From the NCBI RefSeq assembly GCF_016545825.1, contig NC_052621.1, positions 4,364,199 to 4,428,198 of the forward strand: DNA of 64,000 nt, in the 5' to 3' direction. Each line of letters opens with the position of its first letter. Position 1 is the stretch's first letter. The notes under the pieces were generated by a model that was not told the origin of the DNA, made no database searches, and was given only the letters and a program-made list of their open reading frames with translations. The translations under genes were made by a program, and so were the position numbers. Shown one piece after another: positions 1 to 11,800 of this stretch. The DNA comes from Eucalyptus grandis. Taxonomy: Eukaryota > Streptophyta > Magnoliopsida > Myrtales > Myrtaceae.

Positions 1-920
1 GTGCATCTAATTTAACCTAACAATGCTTATGGTTCTTGCTGAGTTGCTGACTATGTGAACATATGGTCTGTTTGACACTCGTGTCTCTGTGGTTCTCTTC
101 TAGTTGCGAGACATCGTATGAATGGGTGGTGAATGAGTACTACCACTTTCGCGACAAACTCAGAACCCTATATCAGGTACTGCCTCTATCAAATGAAATC
201 TGCTTATGCTTCTCTTGAAAGACCCGAAGTATTTGCAATTCTTCATGGTTTCGCCAAGAAGTCTTTATACTTCATGAATTAGGATATTGAAGGCTTTGAA
301 ATTATCAAAGGAATGAATGTTAAGCCGAACAAGGCCATGGATTAATCTGGAGAAGTACTTAGAAAATGTTAGTCGGGACTCAAAACATCCTGATAAACAA
401 GAGACCACTGAGCAATTCCTAAAGACGAACAAGAAAGAGAATATTGTTATCGGATATGAGATGAGCTTCACATCTTAGGGAAGCAAATATGAGGTTGTCA
501 TACAGTCTTTTACTTTTTGCAAATAGCGTTACTTGCGAATAAAGTGTGGAACTCACAATGGAGATGCTTGTCTATGGTTAGGCTCTAATCAGAGTCTCAT
601 GCTGCCACGCGTTATCATGTTGCAGCAGTGTTCCATTAGTAGTGCCCTTATTTTGGTTGAACTAATTGAGGAGGCATCTTCTCTCCGTGGAAATGGACGT
701 ACAAACTGATTGAGCTCATCAAAGTATTATGCCATTTAGAATGAACAAATTCTAAGTTTCAGCTATTCGTCTTTATCCTATGCACATCATCCACAGATTT
801 CATTTTGATGCTAAATATGATTCATTTGCTGCTCTGGTTACATTACTCATCCGACTGTCAATTCATTTCCTGCAGATGGAGAGGGCAATCGCCCACAGCG
901 AGTCCAGAAGGAGAGGATAA
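1..920 (+). pseudogene. HPt (AHP-like) gene copy 1, 3' part only
   Basis: This is the 3' end of a histidine-containing phosphotransfer gene, a family that relays phosphate from cytokinin receptor kinases to response regulators. Two coding exons are visible. Exon 104-176 follows a TTCTAG acceptor, ends at CAG|GTAC, and encodes CETSYEWVVNEYYHFRDKL plus RTLYQ. Exon 876-920 follows TGCAG and encodes MERAIAHSESRRRG and a stop. The NEYY...KL..L...ME pattern matches the C-terminal helix of plant AHPs. Both exons keep the splice phases of copy 2 (58195-58267 and 58966-59010), and the intron between them (177-875) aligns with copy 2 over its whole length, 699 versus 698 bp. Upstream exons lie outside the window, so I cannot tell whether this copy is intact. 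Its upstream intron lacks about 85 bp present in copy 2 at roughly 58070-58160. Family assignment is firm; functional status is unknown, and 'pseudogene' here mainly marks that the gene is incomplete in view. Confidence 0.75.
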
Positions 921-1065
921 AAGCTGTTGGTGTTTTGCTCAGTTGAGTATACAGATGAGAAGATTTCATCTGTCCATGGGAAAGTTGTTTATGAAGTTCC
1001 TCCTATGTATAAATTAGTAGAGACCAAGTGCTTTCTTTTGGCTTTTGGACCATTCACCTAAGTAT
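921..1065 (+). other. 3' flank shared by HPt copies 1 and 2
   Basis: Sequence after the copy 1 stop codon matches copy 2 at 59011-59040 and then again at 59548-59660, with a ~507-bp insertion in copy 2 splitting the match. The match fades after the shared text CACCTAAGTA. This marks the right-hand limit of the duplicated HPt segment on this side. Confidence 0.7.
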
Positions 1066-1217
1066 TTTGAATGTTTTTTAAGTGCATGAATAGTAGTTGA
1101 ACCTGGGATGATAACTTTTGAAATTTCCTTGCTAAAAGCATATCTGTGCCAGTTTCATCAATTTCTATGCTTGTTGAGGTTCTTGATTTAGTAATCGCTT
1201 GATGAATTGATTCCCAG

Positions 1218-1360
1218 TACTGGATGATCAACCATGTATTGAATCTAATGAGAAAATCCTGCTTGAGTGCCTACCATTGCGCATGTTCACAAAGAAAACG
1301 AGTGTTTTGTGTCCGTACACTTATGCCTCCTTAACCTTTGTAGGGCCAAATAGGGTATAG
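1218..1360 (+). other. possible orphan exon, unidentified
   Basis: An open stretch begins right after a TTCCCAG acceptor-like site. Read in the frame that starts CTG GAT GAT CAA, it gives LDDQPCIESNEKILLECLPL and continues open to a TAG at 1358-1360. A donor-like GTAGGG sits near 1339. The composition (Cys, Leu, charged residues) looks more protein-like than the surrounding AT-rich sequence. I do not recognise the family. It lies between the HPt copy 1 tail and the CYP71-like fragment, so it may be another captured gene piece, or chance. Confidence 0.25.
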
Positions 1361-1525
1361 CTACCCCTAAGGTGGTGCTTACCAATGAATGCTAGTTGCA
1401 AAATTACTATGCTAGCATTAGCATGGCTTATGTATGAATGCTCTTATTTTATTGGCAAACCTTTGTTGGGCTTTTTGTTGCAAAAGAAGAAGATTCTCCT
1501 GATTGGAAAGTGCTAAATGGCATTT

Positions 1526-1594
1526 GAGTTCCTGCATGAACATGACAACTGGGTCGTTGAAGTATAGCATTCAAGTTCCTGCATGAACATGACG
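1526..1594 (+). repeat. short direct repeat
   Basis: The sequence GTTCCTGCATGAACATGAC occurs twice, about 47 bp apart (about 1528-1546 and 1574-1592). It lies in the non-coding stretch before the CYP71-like exons. It is probably a small local duplication; no function is evident. Confidence 0.7.
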
Positions 1595-1757
1595 ATAAAG
1601 TGATTTCGTAAGTTGACTACCATTTGATTATCCTATGATGTTGTCCTTTTCCTTTGCATTTTTGGGCGTCAGAGATTATTTTACCACATAAGGGTCAGGC
1701 TCATCTTTTGCATGAATAAGCTGCATAACATCTTCTGCTCTTTTCTGTTGCTTGCAG

Positions 1758-3038
1758 GGTGAATTTTACATTAAAGAGTGATACTAATCTATTCGAAATT
1801 GTGAAATGTAAAACAAGCGTTTCAGCTATTGAGGTATTTAATTTGTTCTTTGTGAAGCATTCTATGTCCTTTTAAGTGCTTAGCCTTATATTTACAATCT
1901 AAAGTTGTTCCCTGGTAATGCCTGTTCAGGTGAGCCCAGATGGGAAGCAATTTTCTGTTACATCACCAGATTGTACGATCGGAGTTTTTTGGTTTAAGTC
2001 TGGCAAACTGAGACGTGTTTATGATGAGTCTCTTGAGGTAACTTCTCCTTTCTGAATGCACTTGCAATGTAGTCTACTTTTCATTTGAGATGTGATATTG
2101 TTTTCATTTGTCAATCAGGTTGCCCAGGATCTCCGGAGAAGTAATGTCGCTCTATATCAGCTGGAAGCTATTGATTTTGGGAGAAGGATGGCTGTTGAGA
2201 AAGAAATTGAGAAAACAGAAAACGCACCACAACCAAATGCAGTCTTTGATGAAAGTTCAAACTTTCTTTTGTATGCAACACTACTTGGTATACAAGTGAG
2301 AAGCTACTAACTTGTCTTCTTCATTTTTCTTTATCGGAAAGCAACTCTATCTGTGGCCATGGTTGTTTTGACCGGTCTATTTAGTTTTCCTTCCTTTGTT
2401 CTTAATCGTAGGTGGTTAATTTACACACCAATAAAGTTGCCAGAATACTTGGAAAAGTGGAGAACAATGACGGATTCTTGAGAATTGCCCTGTATCAAGG
2501 GGACAGAAGCAGCAAAAAAGTGAGAAAAATCCCTGCTGCTGCCGCAAATGCAAATGAAAACAAGGAGCCACTAATGGATCCTACACTTTTATGCTGTGCA
2601 TCCAAGAAACATAGAATCTATTTATTCAGGTATCATTTTATTGCAGTAGTTAGTCATTTTTTGGGCAAATGCATTTGGAGCTTGATTCCCAACCTTTAGC
2701 ATGTCTTTATTATCTAATGTCCTGGTATGTCTTAGATGATCAAGTTCTGCGGCATTACCTAACAGTGTTTTCGAACTCATTTTAGCATCATCAGATATAC
2801 TGCTATAACCCTATGGCACAACATGTTACTTTATTTGTGAGAAGTTTGCTTCTAGACTAGTTTTTGTTTGGATAAGTTGTTAGTTCCCTTTTCATTTGAT
2901 GATAGTTGGAGAGAACCTGAGGAACCTGAAGATGCAAGAAAGGGGAGGGATGTGTCCAATGAGAAGCCTCCTGCCGATGAGCTTCTGGCTGTATCTGATA
3001 CAGGAAAATCGGTTACTACTTCACTTCCCAACAATGTG
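1758..3038 (+). pseudogene. CYP71/PPWD1-like gene fragment, five internal exons
   Basis: Five exons with canonical borders and matching phases encode the linker between the WD40 repeats and the cyclophilin domain of plant CYP71 (animal PPWD1), a nuclear WD40-peptidyl-prolyl isomerase linked to chromatin silencing. Exons: 1758-1833 (VNFTLKSDTNLFEIV...SAIE), 1930-2037 (VSPDGKQFSVTSPD...RRVYDESLE), 2119-2295 (VAQDLRRSNV...DFGRRMAVEKE...YATLLGIQ), 2412-2629 (VVNLHTNKVARILGK...KKVRKIPAAAANANE...HRIYLF), 2906-3038 (WREPEEPED...NEKPPADELLAVSDTGKS...LPNNV). No stop or frameshift is seen across about 237 codons. The WD40 N-terminus and the cyclophilin domain are absent from the window, so this fragment cannot encode the enzyme. 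Some positions depart from the family consensus as I know it, for example SPDCTIGVFWF where the family has Arg residues. It looks like a recently captured or truncated copy. The satellite starts about 450 bp downstream. I found no cyclophilin exons right of the array, though the N gap could hide sequence. Confidence 0.85.
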
Positions 3039-3486
3039 GTGAGTTTCTTCCTCCTTACATTGTGCTTGAAATTGTAGAGTAGATTGTTCCTGTAAAGATT
3101 AACTAGATAAAGGACATTATCGTGGGTAATTCTAAATAGCAGATTTTTTCTCTCCTTTTCCTCCGGTTCTCTTCCTACTTTTTATTTGTCAACTCAGAGG
3201 GAAGCACGTGGAGAAGCAAAAGAGTGATAAAGCTTTTGTATCTCCAGACTGTATGTATAGGAATTTGCTCCCCAATTGGGGGTGCTGCTTTTGGGAATGG
3301 ATCGACTGTGAACCACAGAGTGCTTTAGGGAATTCTTCTCATGTGGCTATGTGGAAATGAATGTGATGTTGGAAATGGGAGAATGTCATGAAGGGAAAGA
3401 AATGAAAAGGAGAAAAAGCGGGGGTGGGCGGTGTAAGCGTGGAGTGTTCAACCTTTTTCTTACTAGAATTTTTGGGGAAAGTGGTG
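3039..3486. other. spacer between CYP71 fragment and satellite
   Basis: It begins with a consensus donor (GTGAGT) that would open the intron following the last CYP71-like exon. The rest is non-coding with a purine-rich stretch (about 3365-3430). An open frame from 3351 runs across the junction into the first satellite monomer, so it has no support as a gene. Unique sequence changes to satellite at about 3486-3487, right after GGGGAAAGTGGTGA. Confidence 0.6.
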
Positions 3487-5816
3487 AAGTACAAAGAACA
3501 GTTGATTGCATGGAAGAGAAGCCTGCAATGTCAATAAAACAGAGATAAATGGCTCGTCCTTCTGTGAGAGCAAGTGTGTAAAAATGTTAGTCTGGAGCAC
3601 ATTAAATTGGGGGTCTTAAGTGGTGAAATGATCTTGAAATTTGATTTGTGGCCCTGTAGAAGTGAGACAACAGTGAGCTGTAAAATCTATTCTGAATTTT
3701 GAAATAGTTCATCACACCATGTATAAATTAAATAAAATTTTCAAAGTTTTGTTGCAACAGTGAGCTGTAAAATTTATTCTGAAATTTGAAATAGTTCATC
3801 ACACCATGTATAAATTAAAAATACAAGGAACAATTGATTGCATGGAAGAGAAGCCTGCAATGTCAATAAAACAGAGATAAATGACTCGTTTTTTGTGAGA
3901 GTGAGTCTGTAAAAATGTTAGTGTGGAGCACATTAAACTGGGGGTCTAAAGTGGTGAAATGATCTTGAAATTTGATTTGTGGCCCTGTCGAAGTGAGACA
4001 ACAGTGAGCTGTTGAATCTATTCTGAATTTTGAAATAGTTCATCACACCATGCATAAATTAAATAAATTTTTCAAAGTTTTGTTGCAACAGTGAGCTGTA
4101 AAATCTATTATGAAATTTGAAATAGTTCATCACACCATGTATAAATTAAAAATACAAGGAACAATTGATTGCATGGAAGAGAAGCCTGCAATGTCAATAA
4201 AACAGAGATAAATGACTCGTTTTTTTGTGAGAGTGAGTCTGTAAAAATGTTAGTGTGGAGCACATTAAACTGGGGGTCTAAAGTGGTGAAATGATCTTGA
4301 AATTTGATTTGTGGCCCTGTCGAAGTGAGACAACAGTGAGCTGTTGAATCTATTCTGAATTTTGAAATAGTTCATCACACCATGCATAAATTAAATAAAT
4401 TTTTCAAAGTTTTGTTGCAACAGTGAGCTGTAAAATCTATTATGAAATTTGAAATAGTTCATCACACCATGTATAAATTAAAAGTATGACGAACAGTTGA
4501 TTGCATGGAAGAGAAGCCCGCAAAGTCAATAAAATAGAGATAAATGACTTGTTTTTGTGAGAGTGAGTCCATAAAAATGTTAGTCCTGGAGCACATTAAA
4601 GCGGGGGTCTAAAGTGGTGAAGTGATCTTGAAATTTGATTTGTGGCCCCTGTCGAAGTGAGACAACAAAGTGAGCTGTTGAATCTATTCTGAATTTTGAA
4701 ATAGTTCATCACACCATGTATAAATTAAATAAATTTTTCAAAGTTTTGTTGCAACAAAGTGAGCTGTAAAATCTATTATGAAATTTGAAATAGTTCATCA
4801 CACCATGTATAAATTAAAAGTATGAAGAACAGTTGATTGCATGGAAGAGAAGCCTGCAATGTCAATAAAAAGAGATAAATGACTTGTCCTTCGTGAGAGT
4901 GAGTCTGTAAAAATGTTAGTTTGGAGCACATTAAACTGGGGTTTTAAAGTGGTGAAATGATCTTGAAATTTGATTTGTGGCCCCGTAGAAGTGAGACAAC
5001 AAAGTGAGCTGTAAAATCTATTCTGAATTTTGAAATAGTTCATCACACCATGTATAAATTAAATAAAATTTTCAAAGTTTTGTTGCAACAAAGTGAGCTG
5101 TAAAATCTATTATGAAATTTGAAATAGTTCATCACATCATGTATAAATTAAAAGTATGAAGAACAGTTGATTGCATGGAAGAGAAGCCTGCAATGTCAAT
5201 AAAACAGAGATAAATGACTCTTTTTTTGTGAGAGTGAGTCTGTAAAAATGTTAGTCCGGAGCAAATTAAACGGGGGTCTAAAGTGGTGAAATGATCTTGA
5301 AATTTGATTTGTGGCCCTATCGAAGTGAGACAACAGTGAGCTGTAAAATCTATTTTGAATTTTGAAATAGTTCATCACACCATGTATAAATTAAATAAAG
5401 TTTTTCAAAGTTTTGTTGCAACAGTGAGCTGTAAAATCTATTGTGAAATTTGAAATAGTTCATCACACCATGTATAAATTAAAAATACAAGGAACAATTG
5501 ATTGCATGGAAGAGAAGCCTGCAATGTCAATAAAACAGAGATAAATGACTCGTTTTTTTGTGAGAGTGAGTCTGTAAAAATGTTAGTGTGGAGCATATTA
5601 AACTGGGGGTCTAAAGTGGTGAAATGATCTTGAAATTTGATTTGTGGCCCTATCAAAGTGAGACAACAAAGTGAGCTGTAAAATCTATTTTGAATTTTGA
5701 AATAGTTCATCACACCATGTATAAATTAAATAAAGTTTTTCAAAGTTTTGTTGCAACAGTGAGCTGTAAAATCTATTATGAAATTTGAAATAGTTCATCA
5801 CACCATGTATAAATTA
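3487..5816. repeat. left edge of array, monomers outside HOR register
   Basis: Seven full-length monomers start here (junctions near 3487, 3820, 4152, 4483, 4818, 5152, 5482). The first differs most from the rest (GGCTCGTCCTTCTG, GAGAGCAAGTGTG). The second and third are nearly identical F-like copies. D-, mixed-, E- and F-like monomers follow. No short A or B monomer occurs until 5817, so the regular HOR starts there. Confidence 0.8.
4091..4422 (+). repeat. representative 332-bp satellite monomer with two related arms
   Basis: The long arm is 4091-4335 (245 bp) and the short arm 4336-4422 (87 bp). Both start GTGAGCTGT and then run through a related ~58-bp block that includes GAAATAGTTCATCACACCAT and ends near ATAAATTAAA. 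The arms diverge after that: the long arm continues with the variable body, while the short arm goes into a T/A-rich CAAAGTTTTGTTGCAACA tail. The monomer therefore arose from an internal duplication before array growth. The neighbouring monomer starting near 3760 is nearly identical. Confidence 0.9.
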
Positions 5817-8800
5817 AAAGTATGAAGAACAGTTGATTTTATGGAAGAGAAGCTGCAATGTCAATAAAACAGAGATAAATGACTCGTCCTTCCGTGAGAG
5901 TGAGTTTGTAAAAATGTTAGTCCGAAGCACATTAAACTTGGGGTCTAAAGTGGTGAAATGATCTTGAAATTTGATTTGTGGCCCTGTTGAAGTGAGACAA
6001 CAAAGTGAGCTGTAATTTCAAAGTTTTGTGCAACAAGTGAGCTGTAAATTCTATTATGAAATTTGAAATAGTTCATCACACCATGTATAAATTAAAAGTA
6101 CAAAGAACAGTTGATTGCATGGAAGAGAAGCCTGCAATGTCAATAAAACAGAGATAAATTACTCGTTTTTTGTGAGAGTGACTCTATAAAAATGTTAGTT
6201 TGGAGCACATTAAACTGGGGGTCTAAAGTGGTGAAATGATCTTGAAATTTGATTTGTGGCCATTGTCGAAGTGACACAATGTGAGCTGTAATTTCAAAGT
6301 TTTGTGCAACAGTGAGCTGCAAATTCTAGTATGAAATTTGAAATAGTTCATCACACCATGTATAAATTAAAAGTATGAAGAACAGTTGATTGCATGGAAC
6401 AGAAGCCTGCAATGTCAATAAAACAGAGATAAATGACTCGTTTTTTTGTGAGAGTGAGTCCGTAAAAATGTTAGTCTGGAGCACATTAAACTGTGGGTCT
6501 AAAGTGGTGAAATGATCTTGAAATTTGATTTGTGGCCCTGTCGAAGTGAGACAACAGTGAGCTGTTGAATCTATTCTGAATTTTGAAATAGTTCATCACA
6601 CCATGTATAAATTAAATAAATTTTTCAAAGTTTTGAAGCAACAGTGAGCTGTAAAATCTATTATGAAATTTGAAATAGTTCATCACACCATGTATAAATT
6701 AAAAGTATGACGAACAGTTGATTGCATGGAAGAGAAGCCTGCAATGTCAATAAAACAGAGATAAATGACTCTTTTTTTGTGAGAGTGAGTCCATAAAAAT
6801 GTTAGTCTGGAGCACATTAAACTGGGGGTCTAAAGTGGTGAAGTGATCTTGAAATTTGATTTGTGGCCCTGTCGAAGTGAGACAACAGTGAGCTGTTGAA
6901 TCTATTCTGAATTTTGAAATAGTTCATCACACCATGTATAAATTAAATAAATTTTTCAAAGTTTTGTTGCAACAGTGAGCTGTAAAATCTATTATGAAAT
7001 TTGAAATAGTTCATCACATCATGTATAAATTAAAAGTATGAAGAACAGTTGATTGCATGGAAGAGAAGCCTGCAATGTCAATAAAACAGAGATAAATGAC
7101 TCGTTTTTTTGTGAGAGTGAGTCTGTAAAAATGTTAGTCTGGAGCAAATTAAACTGGGGGTCTAAAGTGGTGAAATGATCTTGAAATTTGATTTGTGGCC
7201 CTATCGAAGTGAGACAACAGTGAGCTGTTGAATCTATTTTGAATTTTGAAATAGTTCATCACACCATGTATAAATTAAATAAAGTTTTTCAAAGTTTTGT
7301 TGCAACAGTGAGCTGTAAAATCTATTGTGAAATTTGAAATAGTTCATCACACCATGTATAAATTAAAAATACAAGGAACAATTGATTGCATGGAAGAGAA
7401 GCCTGCAATGTCAATAAAACAGAGATAAATGACTCGTTTTTTGTGAGAGTGAGTCTCAGTAAAAATGTTAGTGTGGAGCATATTAAACTGGGGGTCTAAA
7501 GTGGTGAAATGATCTTGAAATTTGATTTGTGGCCCTATCAAAGTGAGACAACAGTGAGCTGTAAAATCTATTTTGAATTTTGAAATAGTTCATCACACCA
7601 TGTATAAATTAAATAAAGTTTTTCAAAGTTTTGTTGCAACAAAGTGAGCTGTAAAATCTATTATGAAATTTGAAATAGTTCATCACACCATGTATAAATT
7701 AAAAGTATGAAGAACAGTTGATTTTATGGAAGAGAAGCCTGCAATGTCAATAAAACGAGAGATAAATGACTCGTCCTTCTGTGAGAGTGAGTTTGTAAAA
7801 ATGTTAGTCGAAGCACATTAAACTGGGGTCTAAAGTGGTGAAATGATCTTGAAATTTGATTTGTGGCCCTGTTGAAGTGAGACAACAAAGTGAGCTGTAA
7901 TTTCAAAGTTTTGTGCAACAGTGAGCTGTAAATTCTATTATGAAATTTGAAATAGTTCATCACACCATGTATAAATTAAAAGTACAAAGAACAGTTGATT
8001 GCATGGAAGAGAAGCCTGCAATGTCAATAAAACATAGATAAATTACTCGTTTTTTTGTGAGAGTGACTCTATAAAAATGTTAGTTTGGAGCACATTAAAC
8101 TCGGGGGTCTAAAGTGGTGAAATGATCTTGAAATTTGATTTGTGGCCCTGTCAAGTGACACAACAAAGTGAGCTGTAATTTCAAAGTTTTGTGCAACAAG
8201 TGAGCTGCAAATTCTAGTATGAAATTTGAAATAGTTCATCACACCATGTATAAATTAAAAGTATGAAGAACAGTTGATTGCATGGAAGAAGCTGCAATGT
8301 CAATAAAACAGAGATAAATGACTCGTTTTTGTGAGAGTGAGTCCGTAAAAATGTTAGTCTGGAGCACATTAAACTGTGGGTCTAAAGTGGTGAAATGATC
8401 TTGAAATTTGATTTGTGGCCCTGTCGAAGTGAGACAACAGTGAGCTGTTGAATCTATTCTGAATTTTGAAATAGTTCATCACACCATGTATAAATTAAAT
8501 AAATTTTTCAAAGTTTTGTTGCAACAAAGTGAGCTGTAAAATCTATTATGAAATTTGAAATAGTTCATCACACCATGTATAAATTAAAAGTATGACGAAC
8601 GAGTTGATTGCATGGAAGAGAAGCCTGCAATGTCAATAAAATAGAGATAAATGACTTGTTTTTTTGTGAGAGTGAGTCCATAAAAATGTTAGTCCTGGAG
8701 CACATTAAAGCTGGGGTCTAAAGTGGTGAAGTGATCTTGAAATTTGATTTGTGGCCCTGTCGAAGTGAGACAACGGTGAGCTGTTGAATCTATTCTGAAT

Positions 8801-11800
8801 TTTGAAATAGTTCATCACACCATGTATAAATTAAATAAATTTTTCAAAGTTTTGTTGCAATAAAGTGAGCTGTAAAATCTATTATGAAATTTGAAATAGT
8901 TCATCACATCATGTATAAATTAAAAGTATGAAGAACAGTTGATTGCATGGAAGAGAAGCTGCAATGTCAATAAAACAGAGATAAATGACTCGTTTTTTGT
9001 GAGAGTGAGTCTGTAAAAATGTTAGTCTGGAGCAAATTAAACTGGGGGTCTAAAGTGGTGAAATGATCTTGAAATTTGATTTGTGGCCCTATCGAAGTGA
9101 GACAACAGTGAGCTGTAAAATCTATTTTGAATTTTGAAATAGTTCATCACACCATGTATAAATTAAATAAAGTTTTTCAAAGTTTTGTTGCAAAGTGAGC
9201 TGTAAAATCTATTGTGAAATTTGAAATAGTTCATCACACCATGTATAAATTAAAAATACAAGGAACAATTGATTGCATGGAAGAGAAGCCTGCAATGTCA
9301 ATAAAACAGAGATAAATGACTCGTTTTTTGTGAGAGTGAGTCTGTAAAAATGTTAGTGTGGAGCATATTAAAGCTGGGGTCTAAAGTGGTGAAATGATCT
9401 TGAAATTTGATTTGTGGCCCTATCAAAGTGAGACAACAGTGAGCTGTAAAATCTATTTTGAATTTTGAAATAGTTCATCACACCATGTATAAATTAAATA
9501 AAGTTTTTCAAAGTTTTGTTGCAACAAAGTGAGCTGTAAAATCTATTATGAAATTTGAAATAGTTCATCACACCATGTATAAATTAAAAGTATGAAGAAC
9601 AGTTGATTTTATGGAAGAGAAGCCTGCAATGTCAATAAAACAGAGATAAATGACTCGTCCTTCTGTGAGAGTGAGTTTGTAAAAATGTTAGTCTGAAGCA
9701 CATTAAACTGGGGGTCTAAAGTGGTGAAATGATCTTGAAATTTGATTTGTGGCCCTGTTGAAGTGAGACAACAGTGAGCTGTAATTTCAAAGTTTTGTGC
9801 AACAAAGTGAGCTGTAAATTCTATTATGAAATTTGAAATAGTTCATCACACCATGTATAAATTAAAAGTACAAAGAACAGTTGATTGCATGGAAGAGAAG
9901 CCTGCAATGTCAATAAAACAGAGATAAATTACTCGTTTTTTTGTGAGAGTGACTCTATAAAAATGTTAGTTTGGAGCACATTAAACTGGGGGTCTAAAGT
10001 GGTGAAATGATCTTGAAATTTGATTTGTGGCCCTGTCGAAGTGACACAACAGTGAGCTGTAATTTCAAAGTTTTGTGCAACAGTGAGCTGCAAATTCTAG
10101 TATGAAATTTGAAATAGTTCATCACACCATGTATAAATTAAAAGTATGAAGAACATTGATTGCATGGAATGAAGCCTGCAATGTCAATAAAACAGAGATA
10201 AATGACTCGTTTTTTGTGAGAGTGAGTCCGTAAAAATGTTAGTCCGGGAGCACATTAAACTGTGGGTCTAAAGTGGTGAAATGATCTTGAAATTTGATTT
10301 GTGGCCCTGTCGACGTGAGACAACGGTGAGCTGTTGAATCTATTCTGAATTTTGAAATAGTTCATCACACCATGTATAAATTAAATAAATTTTTCAAAGT
10401 TTTGTTGCAACAGGTGAGCTGTAAAATCTATTATGAAATTTGAAATAGTTCATCACACCATGTATAAATTAAAAGTATGACGAACGTTGATTGCATGGAA
10501 GAGAAGCCTGCAATGTCAATAAAATAGAGATAAATGACTTGTTTTTTTGTGAGAGTGAGTCCATAAAAATGTTAGTCCGGAGCACATTAAACTGGGGGTC
10601 TAAAGTGGTGAAGTGATCTTGAAATTTGATTTGTGGCCTGTCGAAGTGAGACAACAAAGTGAGCTGTTGAATCTATTCTGAATTTTGAAATAGTTCCTCA
10701 CACCATGTATAAATTAAATAAATTTTTCAAAGTTTTGTTGCAACAAGTGAGCTGTAAAATCTATTATGAAATTTGAAATAGTTCATCACATCATGTATAA
10801 ATTAAAAGTATGAAGAACAGTTGATTGCATGGAAGAGAAGCTCGCAATGTCAATAAAACAGAGATAAATGACTCGTTTTTTTGTGAGAGTGAGTCCGTAA
10901 AAATGTTAGTCCTGGAGCAAATTAAACTGGGGGTCTAAAGTGGTGAAATGATCTTGAAATTTGATTTGTGGCCCTATCGAAGTGAGACAACAAAGTGAGC
11001 TGTAAAATCTATTTTGAATTTTGAAATAGTTCATCACACCATGTATAAATTAAATAAAGTTTTTCAAAGTTTTGTTGCAAATGTGAGCTGTAAAATCTAT
11101 TGTGAAATTTGAAATATTTCATCACACCATGTATAAATTAAAAATACAAGGAACAATTGATTGCATGGAAGAGAAGCCTGCAATGTCAATAAAACAGAGA
11201 TAAATGACTCGTTTTTTGTGAGAGTGAGTCTGTAAAAATGTTAGTGTGGAGCATATTAAACGGGGGTCTAAAGTGGTGAAATGATCTTGAAATTTGATTT
11301 GTGGCCCTATCAAAGTGAGACAACAAAGTGAGCTGTAAAATCTATTTTGAATTTTGAAATAGTTCATCACACCATGTATAAATTAAATAAAGTTTTTCAA
11401 AGTTTTGTTGCAACAGTGAGCTGTAAAATCTATTATGAAATTTGAAATAGTTCATCACACCATGTATAAATTAAAAGTATGAAGAACAGTTGATTTTATG
11501 GAAGAGAAGCCTGCAATGTCAATAAAACAGAGATAAATGACTCGTCCTTCCGTGAGAGTGAGTTTGTAAAAATGTTAGTCCGAAGCACATTAAACGGGGG
11601 TCTAAAGTGGTGAAATGATCTTGAAATTTGATTTGTGGCCCTGTTGAAGTGAGACAACAAAGTGAGCTGTAATTTCAAAGTTTTGTGCAACAGTGAGCTG
11701 TAAATTCTATTATGAAATTTGAAATAGTTCATCACACCATGTATAAATTAAAAGTACAAAGAACAGTTGATTGCATGGAAGAGAAGCCTGCAATGTCAAT

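Noticed and set aside
2092..2310. Two overlapping open frames at CYP71-like exon 3 treated as separate small genes
   Set aside because: One is the true exon with flanking intron sequence, the other is its shifted frame.
3351..3548. 65-codon open frame crossing into the first monomer
   Set aside because: Half of it is satellite sequence and it has no homology I recognise; the crossing is a chance fusion at the junction.
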